Shown one piece after another: positions 44,396 to 56,478 of a DNA stretch of 64,000 nucleotides; position 1 is the stretch's first letter; each line of letters starts with the position of its first letter. The stretch is from Acheta domesticus (taxonomy: Eukaryota > Arthropoda > Insecta > Orthoptera > Gryllidae). Position numbers and translations under genes: made by a program. The DNA is taken from the NCBI GenBank assembly GCA_031308135.1, contig JAHLJT010008446.1, forward strand, positions 168,474,206 to 168,538,205, in the 5' to 3' direction. Below the pieces are notes generated by a model that was not told the origin of the DNA, searched no databases, and saw only the letters and a list, made by a program, of their open reading frames with translations.

Positions 44396-45332
44396 GTGTA
44401 ATTACTAAAATAAGATTTCTTTATCCACTTCAATTTTAGACTGTCTAATACTATTTTTGAAAACCAAAAGGTTAATAAAAGGCCATATTTTAAATTTGGA
44501 AATTTATTGAAATGTGTTTTTATGCTTTTTGAATCATTACTATCTCTCGACGTTTCGAGGAGCACATTTACTCTTCTTCAGGAGTATTTAACCATTTAAC
44601 TTGTACTGCAGAAGTTGGTTGGAGGCTGCTCATGAAACCAAGTGTGCGAAATGTGCGTTTTTTTAAGAAAAAATTGTTTAAAGAAAATAAAAATCGCCTA
44701 TATTTGACACAAAAGTTCTCAAAAAATATGCGTGTTTTTGGAAAATCGGACACGACCTTATTTGAAGATCTGGTTTTGATAAACACATTTCATTAAGAAG
44801 AGATTGTATCTTCATAATTGTTGTGGTGGGAAGACGTCAAAACAAATTGAATTGTTTCAATTTTCGCAAAATCAGAGTTTTCCACCAACACGAGACCTGC
44901 GCCTATCTCTTAAACGACCTTCAGACTATCCAACAACAAAATTTGATGAAAATTGTTGGCGCCATTTTTTTAAAAAAAAAGTTTGAAAATGTCCCAGGGG
45001 CTTCATGTAAAGTACCCCCCAAAATTAAAATATCGGTTTCAAATTCAAGGGGCCACGAGATCCGCCAGATCGATCGGGGAATATTAATTTTGGAGAAAAA
45101 TAGGCTGAACGGTTTAGCCGCTAGTGTTGTTCACAGACAGATGGACAGACCGTCAGTCAATCGACTTTTCGGTATCAAGGAACTATAAAACATGGATTCT
45201 GGCTGCACCACGTGTTAAAGGACTTTTTTTCTAAATTTAGAAACTGGATTTATCCACTTTTTCGTTACCAGGCCCGTGTAAGAAGAGTTTTTCTGCCGAA
45301 AATTCGCCGTTTTTTCGCGCAGCACTACATAA
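44396..45332 (-). repeat. Composite repeat copy 5 (minus)
   Basis: On the minus strand it reads from the hairpin at 45333 through 'aaaaagtggataaatcc', 'ggggtactttacatgaag', 'ttgcgaaaattgaaac' and 'tatgaagatac', to 'caaataaggtcgtgtccga' near 44750. The left limit is uncertain. A plus-strand 121-codon frame (44823-45188) is a by-product of the repeat. Confidence 0.7.
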
Positions 45333-45372
45333 CTTTCTCTTCTTAACAAGTTTCTTCTTAAGCGCGAGAAAG
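45333..45372. repeat. Boundary hairpin between two composite repeats
   Basis: CTTTCTCTTCTTAA and TTCTTAAGCGCGAGAAAG form an imperfect hairpin. To the left, ctacataa matches the family start (minus strand). Confidence 0.65.
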
Positions 45373-45845
45373 TAAAAAAGCTTCATGACTATTTGTAGGA
45401 AGATGTCAAAATGTAAACTTTTGCAATTTTCGAAGAATTAGGGGTTTCAACCAAAATGAGACCTGCGCCATTCTCTTATGCTTCGTTTACGCTATCCGAG
45501 AACAATGTTTAATCAAGAAATTTGGATCTCTATTTTTTTGAAAATGTTCTTGGAGCTTCATGTAAGGCACCCCAAATTCAAAATATCGGTTTCAATTTCA
45601 AGGGGCCACTACATCTGCCAGATCGATTGGAGAATATCAGTTTTGATGATAATCCTGCATACGTTTTAGCCACTAGCGTTTTTCACAGACCGACAGACTT
45701 GTTTCCTTCAGCCAATGTTTCGGTATCAAGGGCGCACTAAACACGAATTCTGACTGCTCAACGTGTTAGAGAACGTAATTTACTATACTTAGGGACAAGA
45801 TATATCCACTTTTTCCCGGAAAAATTATATTTAGCGGAAACTGAA
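45373..45845 (-). repeat. Composite repeat copy 6 (minus)
   Basis: Same orientation as copy 5, giving a head-to-tail tandem. It has 'ttcgaaaattgcaaaagttt', 'tttgaattttggggtgcctt' and 'ggaaaaagtggatatatc' on the minus strand, but is more diverged and shorter. Confidence 0.65.
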
Positions 45846-47873
45846 GAGGTTTAAGTGTTTTAATAAGAAATTATTATTTATTTGACAAATTTTAGAGCCA
45901 TCAAAAATGCATGACTGCTGTTCAGTGTGTGTTATGTTAGACAATATTATAGTGCTTAAGAAAAAAGCTGTTTGCTAATAAAATACTAATTCTACTAAAA
46001 AACGGAATTGATCATTCCTCTGACAATTTCAATTACATTACACAGTGCCGGATTTAGACGCTGTGAGTTCCCGAGAACTGAATTGTATTGGAACATTCCT
46101 CCACAAAAATCTTCCAGCTTTACTAAAAATCCCTAATTATGATCGAATAACTTCGTGTTACAAATAGAAATGAAAATTTACAAATTACTTTCAGAATTGA
46201 TGATACTTTTTAATTTAAATAAGTTTTTAATTTCTCATCTAAAAATACACCATTAGTTTAGTGTGTGAGTGATAAGAATCGCTTCAATACATTTTTAATT
46301 TTTAAATACAAACGTTTTAGTTCAGTAGATAAATTGGATAACAGTTATTTTGAAGTAAGACATTTTCTGACATTTTTTTAGAAAATTTTATAAAAATATC
46401 CGGGTGCGGGGCCATCATCGTTGGGGGCTCTAAGCAACTTAATTTTCCTTGTAGAGAAAGCCTGCTCTGAATTTCTCTAGACCCTGAATTATTGATTTTT
46501 AACTCCAGTAAAAAACATTGTATCAGTTGGTTACTAAAAAATCTATTTCTAATACCTTTCTACATTAAATGCCCACCCCCAGAAAGCTCAACTGATTGTG
46601 ATGCTGACCATTACTAAAAATCTAATTTACCACTTCTGCAAAAGGAAACAGTCTGACAAGACGCGGTTTAATGCAGCCCGTCCTGCCGTATAGAGATTGC
46701 CGATGAGCAATCGCGTAATGTTCTGAGACATCGTAGCGTCTGTTTATAACTATCTCGCGAGTATTCAGTGTTGTTTCTTTTCGTTTTTTCAAGATTTTTC
46801 TTATTCTAAACAATATCAAAATGTAAAATAATAACTGTTTTCGTTTAAAAATAAAGAGAAAATACAAACATTGAGGTTGCAACATTTAATAATATATAAG
46901 AATAACATTAGTGAATGCTAGCAGAATCCCGTAGGGTTTAATAATGCCGACTGGCGATCAAAGGGACCCCTTGCTGGGCCCTGCAGGGGATGTCCCGAGG
47001 CCACTGTGGGTCGCAGTAACGGATGGCAGGAAATGACCAATGGGTGAAGTGTGATCTCGAACTTGCTACCTGCGAATCTTAACTTAAAACCAATGAGCAA
47101 AATGGATAGAACAAGAAATGTAATGAATCTTCACGTGCGTCGTCGTACCAATGTCTCACACCTGATCAGAAGCCGAAATAAACAATAGTCGCATTTCGTC
47201 AGGAGACTTCCATTTGCGATCGTATGTGTGTTTCTGCGATTCATAAGACTCACTGTTGCTTTCGTTTGGACATCCCAATGCGTTTTGTCATTGATTACGA
47301 TATAAAATGATTCTTATATCTTAGAGCGTCAAAACGGACCATGAAAATGCGCTTGTAAAATAAAATGATGTGAACCATCGACAGGAAGACAACATAAGAG
47401 ATGATATCTCGGGAAGGGAATCGCTTAAGAAATAATTCTAGATACCCGAATAGTTTTATAAATTCATTTGCAAAATGACCAATCACCCATTTATCTCAAT
47501 AGGTTCAATCTGCTTGTAGTGCAACGATGTTGCAACAGAATGTTGAACTAAAACAAACCCCTACATTTTTTGTCAGGGAATGCATAAAATAGCGTTATTC
47601 TCTTTATTTATCTGTTCATAAGTTTTTGTGTATTGCCTAAGATTATTTTGCGTTCGTGCAGGTACTTTTTACGTAGTTTCCGTACTTCTTGTTTTGTTAG
47701 GGCAAAATATATAAATTTCAGTCATTCATTTTGTAATTCCGTTTGATAGAAGACACGCTACATACCAGCTTTTTTTCGGCTTAGCCGAAGATTGGTGTGT
47801 TTTGCAGTTTGCACGCATTTCGCGTGTTATTTATATGTGTAAGTGGCTGATGTAAGTTCGTGTCGGACCTTAG
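45846..47873. other. SARA intron 3, possible decayed hAT MITE end
   Basis: Mostly unrecognised AT-rich intron. CAGTGCCGGATTTAGACGCT at 46043 looks like the end of a hAT-type MITE, and 'gggggctctaagcaactt' at about 46424 fits the interior of such elements, but a second end and a target duplication were not found. Confidence 0.4.
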
Positions 47874-48430
47874 TCAGTAGCCAAATCTGCTTTTGTGTTT
47901 AGTCATGTTAGTGACTGAGTTTGTGTTAGGGTGTGTGTTGCAATATGCCCTCAATATGTCCAAGGGAAGTGCTTGTTTTCTTTGTCCTATAGTAAGAACA
48001 TGTCGAGCTGGTTGTTTAAGCGTCACCGGTGCTTCGCTGGTTTGAAAGGCTTGATAGGCTTCGTTAAAAGATAGCTTTCTCAAGCATTGAGTGAAGGAGT
48101 CGATATCAAGTTTCTTCTTGAGAACTTTCAACCGTTTCCGAAACGGAGAGCGCGCTATGAGTCTCAGAACCCTGTTCTGAACTAGCTCAAGTGTATCCTT
48201 GTACTTCTGTGCTGTAGTCCACAACGACGCAGCGGCGTTAGTGGCTACAGGCTGGCAACACGTGTTATAGAGTACCAGGCGAAGTTCCAAGGGGGAGTGA
48301 TGGATCCCTCAAAAGAGGTTGTAAGAGTCGAAGTCTTTGCTGAAGTTTTGATCGAATTCGCCTGACATGTAAATTCCAGCGCATCCTTCGATCAAAAGTG
48401 ACGCCTAGGTAAGTTGCCTTAGGTCCCGAC
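47874..48430 (-). pseudogene. LINE ORF2 C-terminal fragment (minus)
   Basis: On the minus strand, broken frames read YLGVTFDRRMRWNLHVRRI (from about 48420), then LRLVLYNTCCQPVATNAA, LWTTAQKYKDTLELVQNRVL and RLIARSPF. The order (YLGVxxDxxxxWxxH, then LYxxxxxPxxxxAxxxWxxA, then LxxxQNRxxR) is the region after the reverse transcriptase in Jockey-type LINEs. The stop lies at 47874. It is 5'-truncated and frameshifted. Confidence 0.88.
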
Positions 48431-48665
48431 TTCAGTTTTTAATTTGTTGTGTAATTTGTTTTGGCGGTGTGAACTAGAGCATTGCATCTTCGCGAGTTTA
48501 CTTGTTTAGACTCGCTCGAACATCCCGTCCTAGAATACAGGATACTCGAGCATCTCATACTCGGGCCTCCGTTACTCGCGGGGCGGGAAGCCGTTATCGT
48601 AATGCTTTGAGGCATCGAAGTTAAAACGTCCATCTCACGTGTTTCATTTTTGAACGGTAGAAGTT

Positions 48666-49578
48666 ATGGTGCAAAGTGCACCTAGAGAACGTATTACAAT
48701 AATATACAAATATAAGAAAAAGAAAACAAGTAACAGAAACTACAGCGAAGGGATGGCGGACAATATTTTTGCTAAATCTACGAATCTTACTTTTGATTTA
48801 AGGTATAGAAAACACGATCAAGGTGAGGCACTAAGCTTTTCTGATCTTTACGCAAGCATTGAAGACACAAAAACCAGTGTATAACTGACGGAAGAGTGGA
48901 TGTGATAATCGTATCGAAATATAAAGCGGTTGCTCGCGCGTGAGAATGTATCTAACACGACGCGCCGCGCTAATCAGCACCTTCTCATATTGCTTCCTTT
49001 CGCAGAACTGATAAAAACGATGAACGGATGCAGAGTTGAATCGTACGGGAAGGCATTGCTCAAGCTTTATCTCCCTAGGTGGAAAGATGTAAATGTTATT
49101 GAAACAAATCCAGAATTGTTAGATTTTTTCTGACATCGCGAGTAACAGCGGGTTAATAATATAGTGTAATACAAAACTGATAGCGGTTATACAAATTAAG
49201 AATAAAAAATAATAATGCAAAAAAAATATGAGTATTTGTTAAATTCACATAAATATTTTACTATCTTCAAAACGACTGCAGAAGAGAATTGCAAAATTTC
49301 GGCGTGGCAGGGCGCGGCGCAGACGCACCGGAAACAAGATAACCTACAGGTCACAGATCGAAAGACTAAAGTCGCTTAACAAGGTGTGGACCGATGACTT
49401 AGGAAGGGATGCAGAAATTTTCCGCTTATCACTGGTAGGACTGCCCAATTCGCATTTCGTGTCGCGCTGCCCGCGCAAATACGGAAAGATTTATTCAAAG
49501 ACAAAAACTCAAAGGTTTATTATTGGTCGTAAACATTGTAGGAAAAGATGCATGCAACATTTTACATGTGATCCTTAA
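48666..49578 (+). other. Unidentified plus-strand frames inside the hAT element
   Basis: Three frames on the plus strand look protein-like. 48666-48884 includes MADNIFAKSTNLTFDLRYRK and ALSFSDLYASIEDTKTSV. 48930-49133 includes LLILLPFAELIKTMNGCRV and GKALLKLYLPRWKDVNVIE. The third, open from 49282 (after a possible acceptor CTGCAG) to 49578, has a basic start and NKVWTDDLGRDAEIFRLSLV. I do not recognise the protein. They could be exons of a captured host gene, or chance frames. Confidence 0.35.
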
Positions 49579-51480
49579 GGATTCATAAACTTTTTGGCAT
49601 TATGGATCAATAAAATATATCATAATCGCTCAAGTGACAATGAGTTTCTCTTATCTGTTAAAATATTTCCTGCTGCGTTGAAGTTTCTCTCACTTGCTGC
49701 ATTTGTTGCAGGAATGCACAAAATTTGTCTTGCAAGTTCAGAAAGCCTTGGGTACATTCCATGATGATTCTTCCACCATTCCATCATTATGAGGCTCCGT
49801 TGATAAATATGAATCTACTTCATTTACTGAAGACACCGAATCATTTTTTTCTTCTTGCCACTCAGAAAAAAGTGTCTTAATTTTTTTGTTCGGAGAATTC
49901 GTCATTTTCTGTGGAGAATTATGTGGGAATTCCGAACATTTTACCCGCACATTTGCGAACACTGCTTCTCGATCCTCCGGGTTGAGATTTTTCAGTTTGC
50001 GGAAAGACGGCCACAGAAATGTGCCGATTTGGTGAACTTGCTCTAGCTTCACCTTTTCCTCCATGTAATGAAGGGAACGTTTCTTCAGTAGTTTAATATC
50101 CTAGAAACATACAATATTTAAGGAAAACATAGCTGAAATAATTCAATTACTTGCAACAGATAACTTACCTCTGATTCATTAGTGCTGTTTGTACAGTGCC
50201 GACCAATTGAATAGTTGGATAACTGTCTCCTTCAAGGGCATCAGTAGCTTCTTTGAATGGCTTAAGAAAGTTCACCAGGTGAACCGCCAAGTCGTTGTCA
50301 TAATCTTTTAACTTGTCTTCAATATTTTTTTTCTTTCATAATATTAATGCATGATCGTATTGACTACATAAAGAATTCAACATGACGAAAATGTTTCCCA
50401 CCTTGTTTCTACTTACTGTTTCAATGACATATTCAGACGATTGATGTCATTGCTTTTTTTTTTAAAGAAACGCACAACTCACAAACGCACAAACGCAGCG
50501 TTTATAGTAGAGTAACATTTCTTGACATGCTCCTTTCCTGACTCTTCATTGAAAGCATGCTTCAGTGCAGTATTTAAAGAGTGAGCAATACACGCATAAT
50601 GCTTATAAGATGATAGTGCTTTTTGAAGGTTTGATCCCTTATCAGAAATAAAACTCATATTCTGAATTTGTTGAAGAGACATTCCCAGTTCTGTGAGCTT
50701 TTCCTCTATTTCTTCCCGTATACTCTCACCACTCTTGCGGGCTGGAAAATGAGTGGTCTGAACTTTTCAGAGTCCATTGATGGTCAATAAAGTGAGCTGT
50801 AACACACAAATAATTTCTGTGTCTGTAAGGATCGGTCCACATGTCAACAGTGCTTGCACATGCGCTCTTCTCCGCAGCCCGAATAACCTGTGGCATGATT
50901 TGCGACCTTATTAAATCTGCACGTGTCTGCTCATTGCAACCAACAGTGCTGGGATGTGGTAAAATATCACAAACATTTATTCGACCCAGCTGTGCTCCAA
51001 CATTTACTACTTCTTGGCATAGTCCTTGGAATCCACTTCCCGAAACAATGTTGAAGGGGCGCAGATCTTCTGTAGACATTTTAACGCACTATTCTGTATT
51101 CATTTTTTGACTTCCTATGGCACTATATCAGATGATCTATTGGAACGCATTCTCGAGACATGCTTTTTAAGATGAGATGTAGTTGATGAATAAGACAGCA
51201 GCCTTGAATACTGTACACATGACACATATCCTACATGCCGTTCACTTTCATTCACAACTAATAAAAACTGTTTCCAAACTTCACTTCTCACATCTTTTTT
51301 CTTTAGCTTATATTCACCGCTGTGAAGTTTATTTTCTACCGTCTTTTTATTTTCAATCTCCATCATCGTACGGCCAAGTAACACTTCGAGCAGGTTTCGA
51401 ATACAGCACACTCGATCGAGTATCTGATGCTTGAATGAATTCAAGCGACGGAGACTCGACCAACTGAGTGCCCGTTGCAC
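49579..51480 (-). pseudogene. hAT transposase with BED zinc finger (broken)
   Basis: The N-terminal part has a BED-like finger (SEVWKQFLLV ... GYVSCVQY ... TSHLKKHVSR, about 51300-51130), in which one metal-binding Cys is replaced by Tyr. Next come DLRPFNIVSGSGFQGL, LPHPSTV and CASTVDMWTDPYRHRNYLCV (51070-50790), around the first catalytic Asp; then FISDKGSNLQKAL and CIAHSLNTAL (50650-50560). LVNFLKPFKEATDALEGDSY (about 50270) is followed by a 68-nt intron-like gap (50101-50168, GTAAG..TTCTAG), HQIGTFLWPSFRKL, and the hAT dimerisation part YPRLSELARQIL, IPATNAASERNF (49750-49640). Several frameshifts make it inactive. Confidence 0.9.
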
Positions 51481-51562
51481 CCCAGTGACATCCAGCGGCC
51501 AAAAGGAGAACTCTTTGGCGCAGAAAGCTTACTCGAGTAAAATGCTCGAATGCAATGCACTA

Positions 51563-53715
51563 TTTATTTATTTATTTATTTACGTCAAAAAACAGTTTAA
51601 AACTGTGTGTGACGAACTATGGGGAGAAGTGAAATTTGTGCATGTTTTCATAATTCTGTGATCTCTATCCTAAACCATATTCTAGTCGAATTTTGAATAC
51701 AGAAAAAGAGCGCTTTCTTTCACGTTTTGTTGACAAAATATTCGCTAGTGTGAACCGCTGTGTGAACCGCTTTGTGTATTTGTGTTTGCTCTGCCGGCAA
51801 CGGCAGGCGAACGACGGGCTCGTTGCGAACCCCAAAGCATATATATGTATTGAAAATGAATTAAAATTACGCTCACGGTACGCTGTTTCGCCACAACGTT
51901 GAATCTTTAATTATTGACCACTTTAAATGTTTAGAGTTTTAGACTTATATGAACAATTTTGAAGTTCTTGTCGTTGATCAGAAGATTACCATGGTCGATT
52001 TGTTTAAATGTGCTCAAGTTTACGCACTTTACTCCGTTTAGAGAAGGAGCTGGTTGATTAACAGTGGATCAACGTTGGATATTCCGTTTGTTTCCCATTG
52101 TACGTCACACAGTTATTGTTTTTGATGTAATAAATAGTTCATATGTGATTCGTAATTGAAGTGCTGCTTGGAATAAGCGAACCACAATTTTACAGAAGAA
52201 AGAATAAATTTAGGGTATATATCACTGGTGTCAAGGTCTTCTACTGGTGGCAGTGGCACGCTACGCGTGGCATCGTAGCTTGCCGCGAGCTTCTCTGCGT
52301 CACTAGCGTCGGGAAAGGGAACTATTGGTAGCAATCCCGCCGTTTCACAATAGTGATGGCATTTCTGGTGGCGGGGTGATGAACTGCGTGGAAGGGCGAT
52401 TTCGTCGTGCCATTTGTGCCACGGACTCCCGCTCATGGCATCAACCTTGACAACACTGGTATATATTATGAAAAACATCAGTGAATCCTTGGCGATATGT
52501 GTGAATACAACTTTATTCAACTGGTACTGGCTTAATAACCATGATGATAATTTATACGAGTGTCTACGTTATTATCGTTCATATAAATTCATGTAGAAAA
52601 ATGATGAATCATATTGATACATTTTTTCACAATGTACACCTTTCTTCAAAATGACAGTGAATATTATGAAATTTGCAAAAGTTAAATCAATGTTTTTCTA
52701 ATTTCTAAGTGAGAGAAGTGACAATCTCTATAATTAAGATCACAATTAAAATAACTTATTAACTTAAATGCTTGTTTTCGGTCATGTATGTCTCCATTTA
52801 AAGAGTTCTCACGAGATACCCGTGCACTCGACAATTGCTAAAATGCGCGCCAAATGTGGCAACCTTCGCGCGCGGCTTCTTGCTTTGTAACAAATTAAAA
52901 TTATGTATTCAACGAACCTTGGGCGGCCCAACGTGATATCGCAGTCGTGATGTCCGTTGAAAGTGGTTCGTCAGCCGTTTCCGTTGCGCGAGCTTATGGG
53001 CACCGCCCCAAGAAGATAGGAACTTAGCGCGGGCGTCCGTAGTCGGTCGGCCCCCCTAACAAAGGACGGGTAGTGCGAAGTTGACGTCGGACTCGGCAAT
53101 GGCAGATCCAATATGTGGCAGGAACCGGTTTTCGTGGCACAATGACTAGTAGCTGCTCGATGGTATCAGGAGCACGCACAGAAACAATGAAGGTTCGAAT
53201 TGAAGCAACGCGACTGGAGCAGCGAGCATGTACGACAGGTGAAATCGTTGCTCGATGCACAAGTTATTTTTGGTCGTTTAACTAAATAGAGAATCTGCTC
53301 TGTAAATACTGCATTTATAAGTGCGAGTACCACTGTTTCTACGGATAGATGGCTTCGCCGTGGCCTACTTTTAAAGAATTCAACCCTATAGCGAATAGAA
53401 ATCAAAAGCCAAATTAGTCGCCGATTCAAAACACACATCCGATATTTGTATTCAACACCTGATATAATATGACCAAAATGTTGAGTAATTGTAACATTAT
53501 ACAACATAGGAATTTTGTATTTTCTTTAATATGTTCAATATTGTTCAATATATGTCGCAGAGTAAGATGTGAAGATGTCCAACTTTCTTGTTTTAAGTAT
53601 TTTTTTAATATAACGTAAATGTTGCATGAATTTCAAGGCAATTGGATGTTATAATATGCTTATAGTTTATTTGCTTTTCAGTTATATCTTAGACAATTTT
53701 AAATTTATTGTTTAG
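51563..53715. other. SARA intron 3 end; unassigned ORF
   Basis: Begins with (TTTA)n at about 51563-51581. A 135-codon minus-strand frame (52113-52520) contains GSPWHKWHDEIALPRSSSP and PFPDASDAEKLAASYDATRS; the composition is protein-like but no family is recognised. The stretch 52925-53260 is GC-richer and may be an old transposase, not proven. It ends at the exon D acceptor. Confidence 0.4.
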
Positions 53716-53866
53716 GTGGGAAATTCCTTGGGCGAAATTGTTCCCTATTCGCCTGATGTTGCGGCTGGGTGCTGAATTTCGCTATTATCCATGCATGTTG
53801 GTTTCTATTCAGCAACGAGAACCAGTCTACTGTGAGATAGGACACACTATCATGAATCTTCTAGCA
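53716..53866 (+). CDS. Sara: SARA exon D
   Basis: The acceptor is attgtttag|G and the donor CTAGCA|GTAAGT. The frame is clean over 151 nt: the first base completes the arginine codon of exon C and then reads [20 protein letters not shown], a tyrosine-rich stretch, and [16 protein letters not shown]. EIPWAKxFPxRLxLRLGAExxxYP and [11 protein letters not shown] are the strongest signature of the SARA/endofin C-terminal domain. It ends in phase 0, matching exon E. No indel is needed here, which argues that the damage in the other exons is sporadic rather than a general loss of the gene. Confidence 0.95.
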
Positions 53867-54002
53867 GTAAGTATAAATCGTACATGTGCGACGTGCGTAG
53901 CGTAATTATTTCATGGGACACCTCAATCCCTAATACTGTATACAATACAATTAATTTTTGCGGTGAGTTTAGGTTATAGCTGTTTATCAAAATGATGTAG
54001 AT

Positions 54003-54227
54003 CAGTGCTGCTCAAATTCTATAGTTAAAACCAGAATGCCCTTGATTGTACGCTGTAGTGGCCCCGCGTGTAATTTACCTTTCACTAGACTAAAGCCGAT
54101 AGCACCCTATTGTATCCCGTCCTCTATTCACCCGCGCTTTATCAAGGAGTAGCGGACCACACCGGTGGCTGGCAGACAAGCACTGGGTCTAGGCGCCACA
54201 AATGGGCCGCCCTCTTGAGCAGCCCTG
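54003..54227. mobile_element. hAT-type MITE
   Basis: Left end CAGTGCTGCTCAAATTCT; right end, reverse complemented, CAGGGCTGCTCAAGAG. Flanking 8-mers ATGTAGAT (53995-54002) and ATATAAAT (54228-54235) agree at 6 of 8 positions, a decayed target duplication. The 225-bp body is GC-richer and non-coding. It lies 136 bp after exon D. Confidence 0.75.
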
Positions 54228-54358
54228 ATATAAATCATTGATCTTGAAGAATGAATAATACAGCTCCAAATATAAGTTTTCGGATAATTCCCATTCTTTT
54301 TCCTTATATTTCCCTCGTACATCGAAAAAAAATAATGTTTATCTTTTGAAATGTTATA

Positions 54359-54395
54359 CTTTCTCGCCTTACGAATTCTTTGTAAGAAGAGAAAG
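54359..54395. repeat. Boundary hairpin of composite repeat, copy 7
   Basis: CTTTCTCGCCTTACGAA / TTTGTAAGAAGAGAAAG around a short loop, near-perfect. It is followed by ttatgtaatcgtgatcc, the family start. Confidence 0.8.
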
Positions 54396-54411
54396 TTATG
54401 TAATCGTGATC

Positions 54412-54860
54412 CAGATTAGATTAGATTAGATTTATTAATTCTGCAATTAAGTATCATTACTTGGTGTCAGAATATCTTAACATAACGTGTATTAAGCTTA
54501 CATTGACTAACAGTAAATTACAAGAGAGTAGTTTATTTAAAAAAAACAATAATTAGGAATAATAGTACATAATTTCACAGCGCAAGCCTTACTCCAATTC
54601 ATTTTACTCCACTTCACTGCACTTCACACCACTTAACTGTGGTGCATTTCTTTCTCATTTCTTTCCCTCCACTACCCAACAATGCACTGCACTGCGCTGC
54701 ACTACACGAATAAAAATAAAATAATAATAATAATAATAATAATAATGACAATACGACTACAACTACTTATAATAACAATTAGACAAATTACTTAATAGGA
54801 AATACTACTAATTTAACAGTAGAAACTTAACAATAATACAATGAACTAAATATACATAAA
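54412..54860 (-). repeat. Possible LINE 3' end with TAATC-type tail (minus)
   Basis: A (GATTA)n run at 54412-54432 reads (TAATC)n on the minus strand, a tail type found in some arthropod LINEs. It interrupts the composite repeat, which resumes near 54930. CACTGCACTTCAC-type simple sequence and (AAT)n follow. No coding part is retained. Confidence 0.5.
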
Positions 54861-55031
54861 TAACTAGGGAACGAATTTATTTTTAAATTTTCTCAAGCTT
54901 TGAGGAAAGGGTTCAAAGATTGCGGTGATAAGGGTGAATTTTCAATAAGGGCGAATTCAAAGATTGCGGTGATAACGGTGAATTTTCGCCAGAAAAAGAC
55001 CCATTGTCGGGCTCTGGTAACGAAAAAGTGG

Positions 55032-55088
<57 letters not shown>

Positions 55089-56478
55089 TTGTCTTTATTA
55101 GTGGCGAGGCTCAGGCCATTTGGCCTGCTCTTCCGCCTAACCACATTAAATATATACATTATTTCATAAACTACGGAGAAAATCTAGGGGGGAGGATACT
55201 TTTACTTTTACTTATAAATAATAAACTATAATTTATATAATATAATAATATAATATAATAAAAATAATTTACTTATAAATAAATCCTGTTGCTAAATTTA
55301 GAAAAAAATCCTCTAACTGGCGGTGTAGCCAAAATCCATATTTTTTTGCTTCTTGGTACCGAAAAATCGATTTACGGCAAAACGTCCGTAGCGCCTAAAC
55401 CGTTCGGCCGATTTTCTTCAAAATTGATATTCCCCAATCGTTTTGGCTGGTGTCGAGGCTCCTGGAATTTGAAACCGATATTTTAATTTGGGGGGTACTT
55501 TACATGAAGACCCTCTGACATTTTCTAAGCTTTCCAAAAAAAGTATTTTTCTTCATTTATGTAATAAATGTTTCTATTCCTATTTGCGGGTATTGCTTTG
55601 CTTTTGGAACATCACAAAAATATTTTGAAACTACAAAATTGTAGATAGAAATTTTAGCCTCAAAGTCTGTTGTACAAAATTAGCTCTTTAAAAAAGGTTA
55701 TGTACAATTTTCTAAAATGTGTAGTTTTTGCGTAATTTGCGCTTGAAATTTACGAAAAGACATTTTCTCAAAATCCGCTCCAATTTTTTCTTTAAATTTT
55801 CTTCACATGGGTTAAGGGACGGCAAATAAATAAACAAACTAGTGGTGCTATAAATGGCACAGACTTTCTCGCAGGATGTAGTTTTCAAATCTCTTTAGGC
55901 TGCTCTTGCATTTGGAATAAGCCTTGTACTTTCACTGTTGTCTTTCTTTGTCGCCCAAAAGACATTTTGTTTCGCAATTTTCTGAATTACCGGCTTCCTA
56001 ATGCTGGAGCTGATACAATTACGTTTTGACTATTATATAAGTAGTCAGTCCTCAACTCACTCGAATGGCCGAGGTGGTTAAAGCGTGCTGAGACTGAGCG
56101 CTTCGATTCGTATCGAGCCAGTTTGGAATCCCAGACAAAGATTTTAATTGGATGAATGTGTGGTTGCAGAAAAAAACTATTGAGTATTGTGGAAACTTTA
56201 TTGAAAATCATTTCAACTACTTCGACTCACAGAATCAGTGCAGATAAATATACAGGACTTGTCTGTTTGTGTTTCCCAAGTTGCAACTTTTAAACATTTT
56301 TTCAGCTCTATTATTCGATTTCTGAAACGTATGTCACGTCATATCAGTCTTCTTGTATACATCTGTTTGAACCGATTTAAGTAAAATTATGAATATTTCA
56401 ACATTAAATTGAAATAAAATTTAACCAGAACCCATGCGATCAACTTATATATCCCTAACGGTTCCGAAATTATCATTA
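54861..56478 (+). repeat. Composite repeat copy 7
   Basis: It carries 'gaattttcgccagaaaaaga', 'aacgaaaaagtggata', then (AAT)n at 55032-55086, and repeats 'gataaatcc' blocks further on. 'gaaaccgatattttaatttg', 'ggggtactttacatgaag' and a tRNA-like head (56060-56135) follow. It ends at the palindrome 56479-56515. A short duplication 'ttcaaagattgcggtgataa' occurs at 54911 and 54957. The (AAT)n plus a further inserted stretch at 55087-55280 break the copy. Confidence 0.75.
56060..56135 (+). repeat. tRNA-like SINE head, copy 2
   Basis: A box TGGCCGAGGTGG near 56066 closely resembles that of tRNA-Leu/Ser. The B box has decayed to GTTTGGAATCCC. The sequence downstream matches that after the head at 931-1015. 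Confidence 0.6.

Larger units (their letters stand above)
48475..51562 (-). mobile_element. hAT transposon (candidate full span)
   Basis: The minus strand carries hAT transposase pieces from 51480 to 49579. Candidate ends are TAGAGCATTGCAT (48475) and, reverse complemented from 51562, TAGTGCATTGCAT; both fit the C/TAGNG rule for hAT ends. ACTCGAG-type motifs recur just inside both ends (48487-48590 and 51390-51550), as subterminal repeats do. No 8-bp target duplication was seen (flanks gtgtgaac and tttattta), so the ends are not certain. About 1.1 kb of the left half holds unexplained plus-strand frames. Confidence 0.6.

Noticed and set aside
53024..53260. Arg-rich 78-codon minus frame ending GRPR, thought to be a Tc1-like transposase start
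   Set aside because: Only a GRP-like motif is seen; no helix-turn-helix pattern or DDE block follows.
55004..55231. Poly-Asn/poly-Ile frames
   Set aside because: Translation of the (AAT)n tract at 55032-55086.
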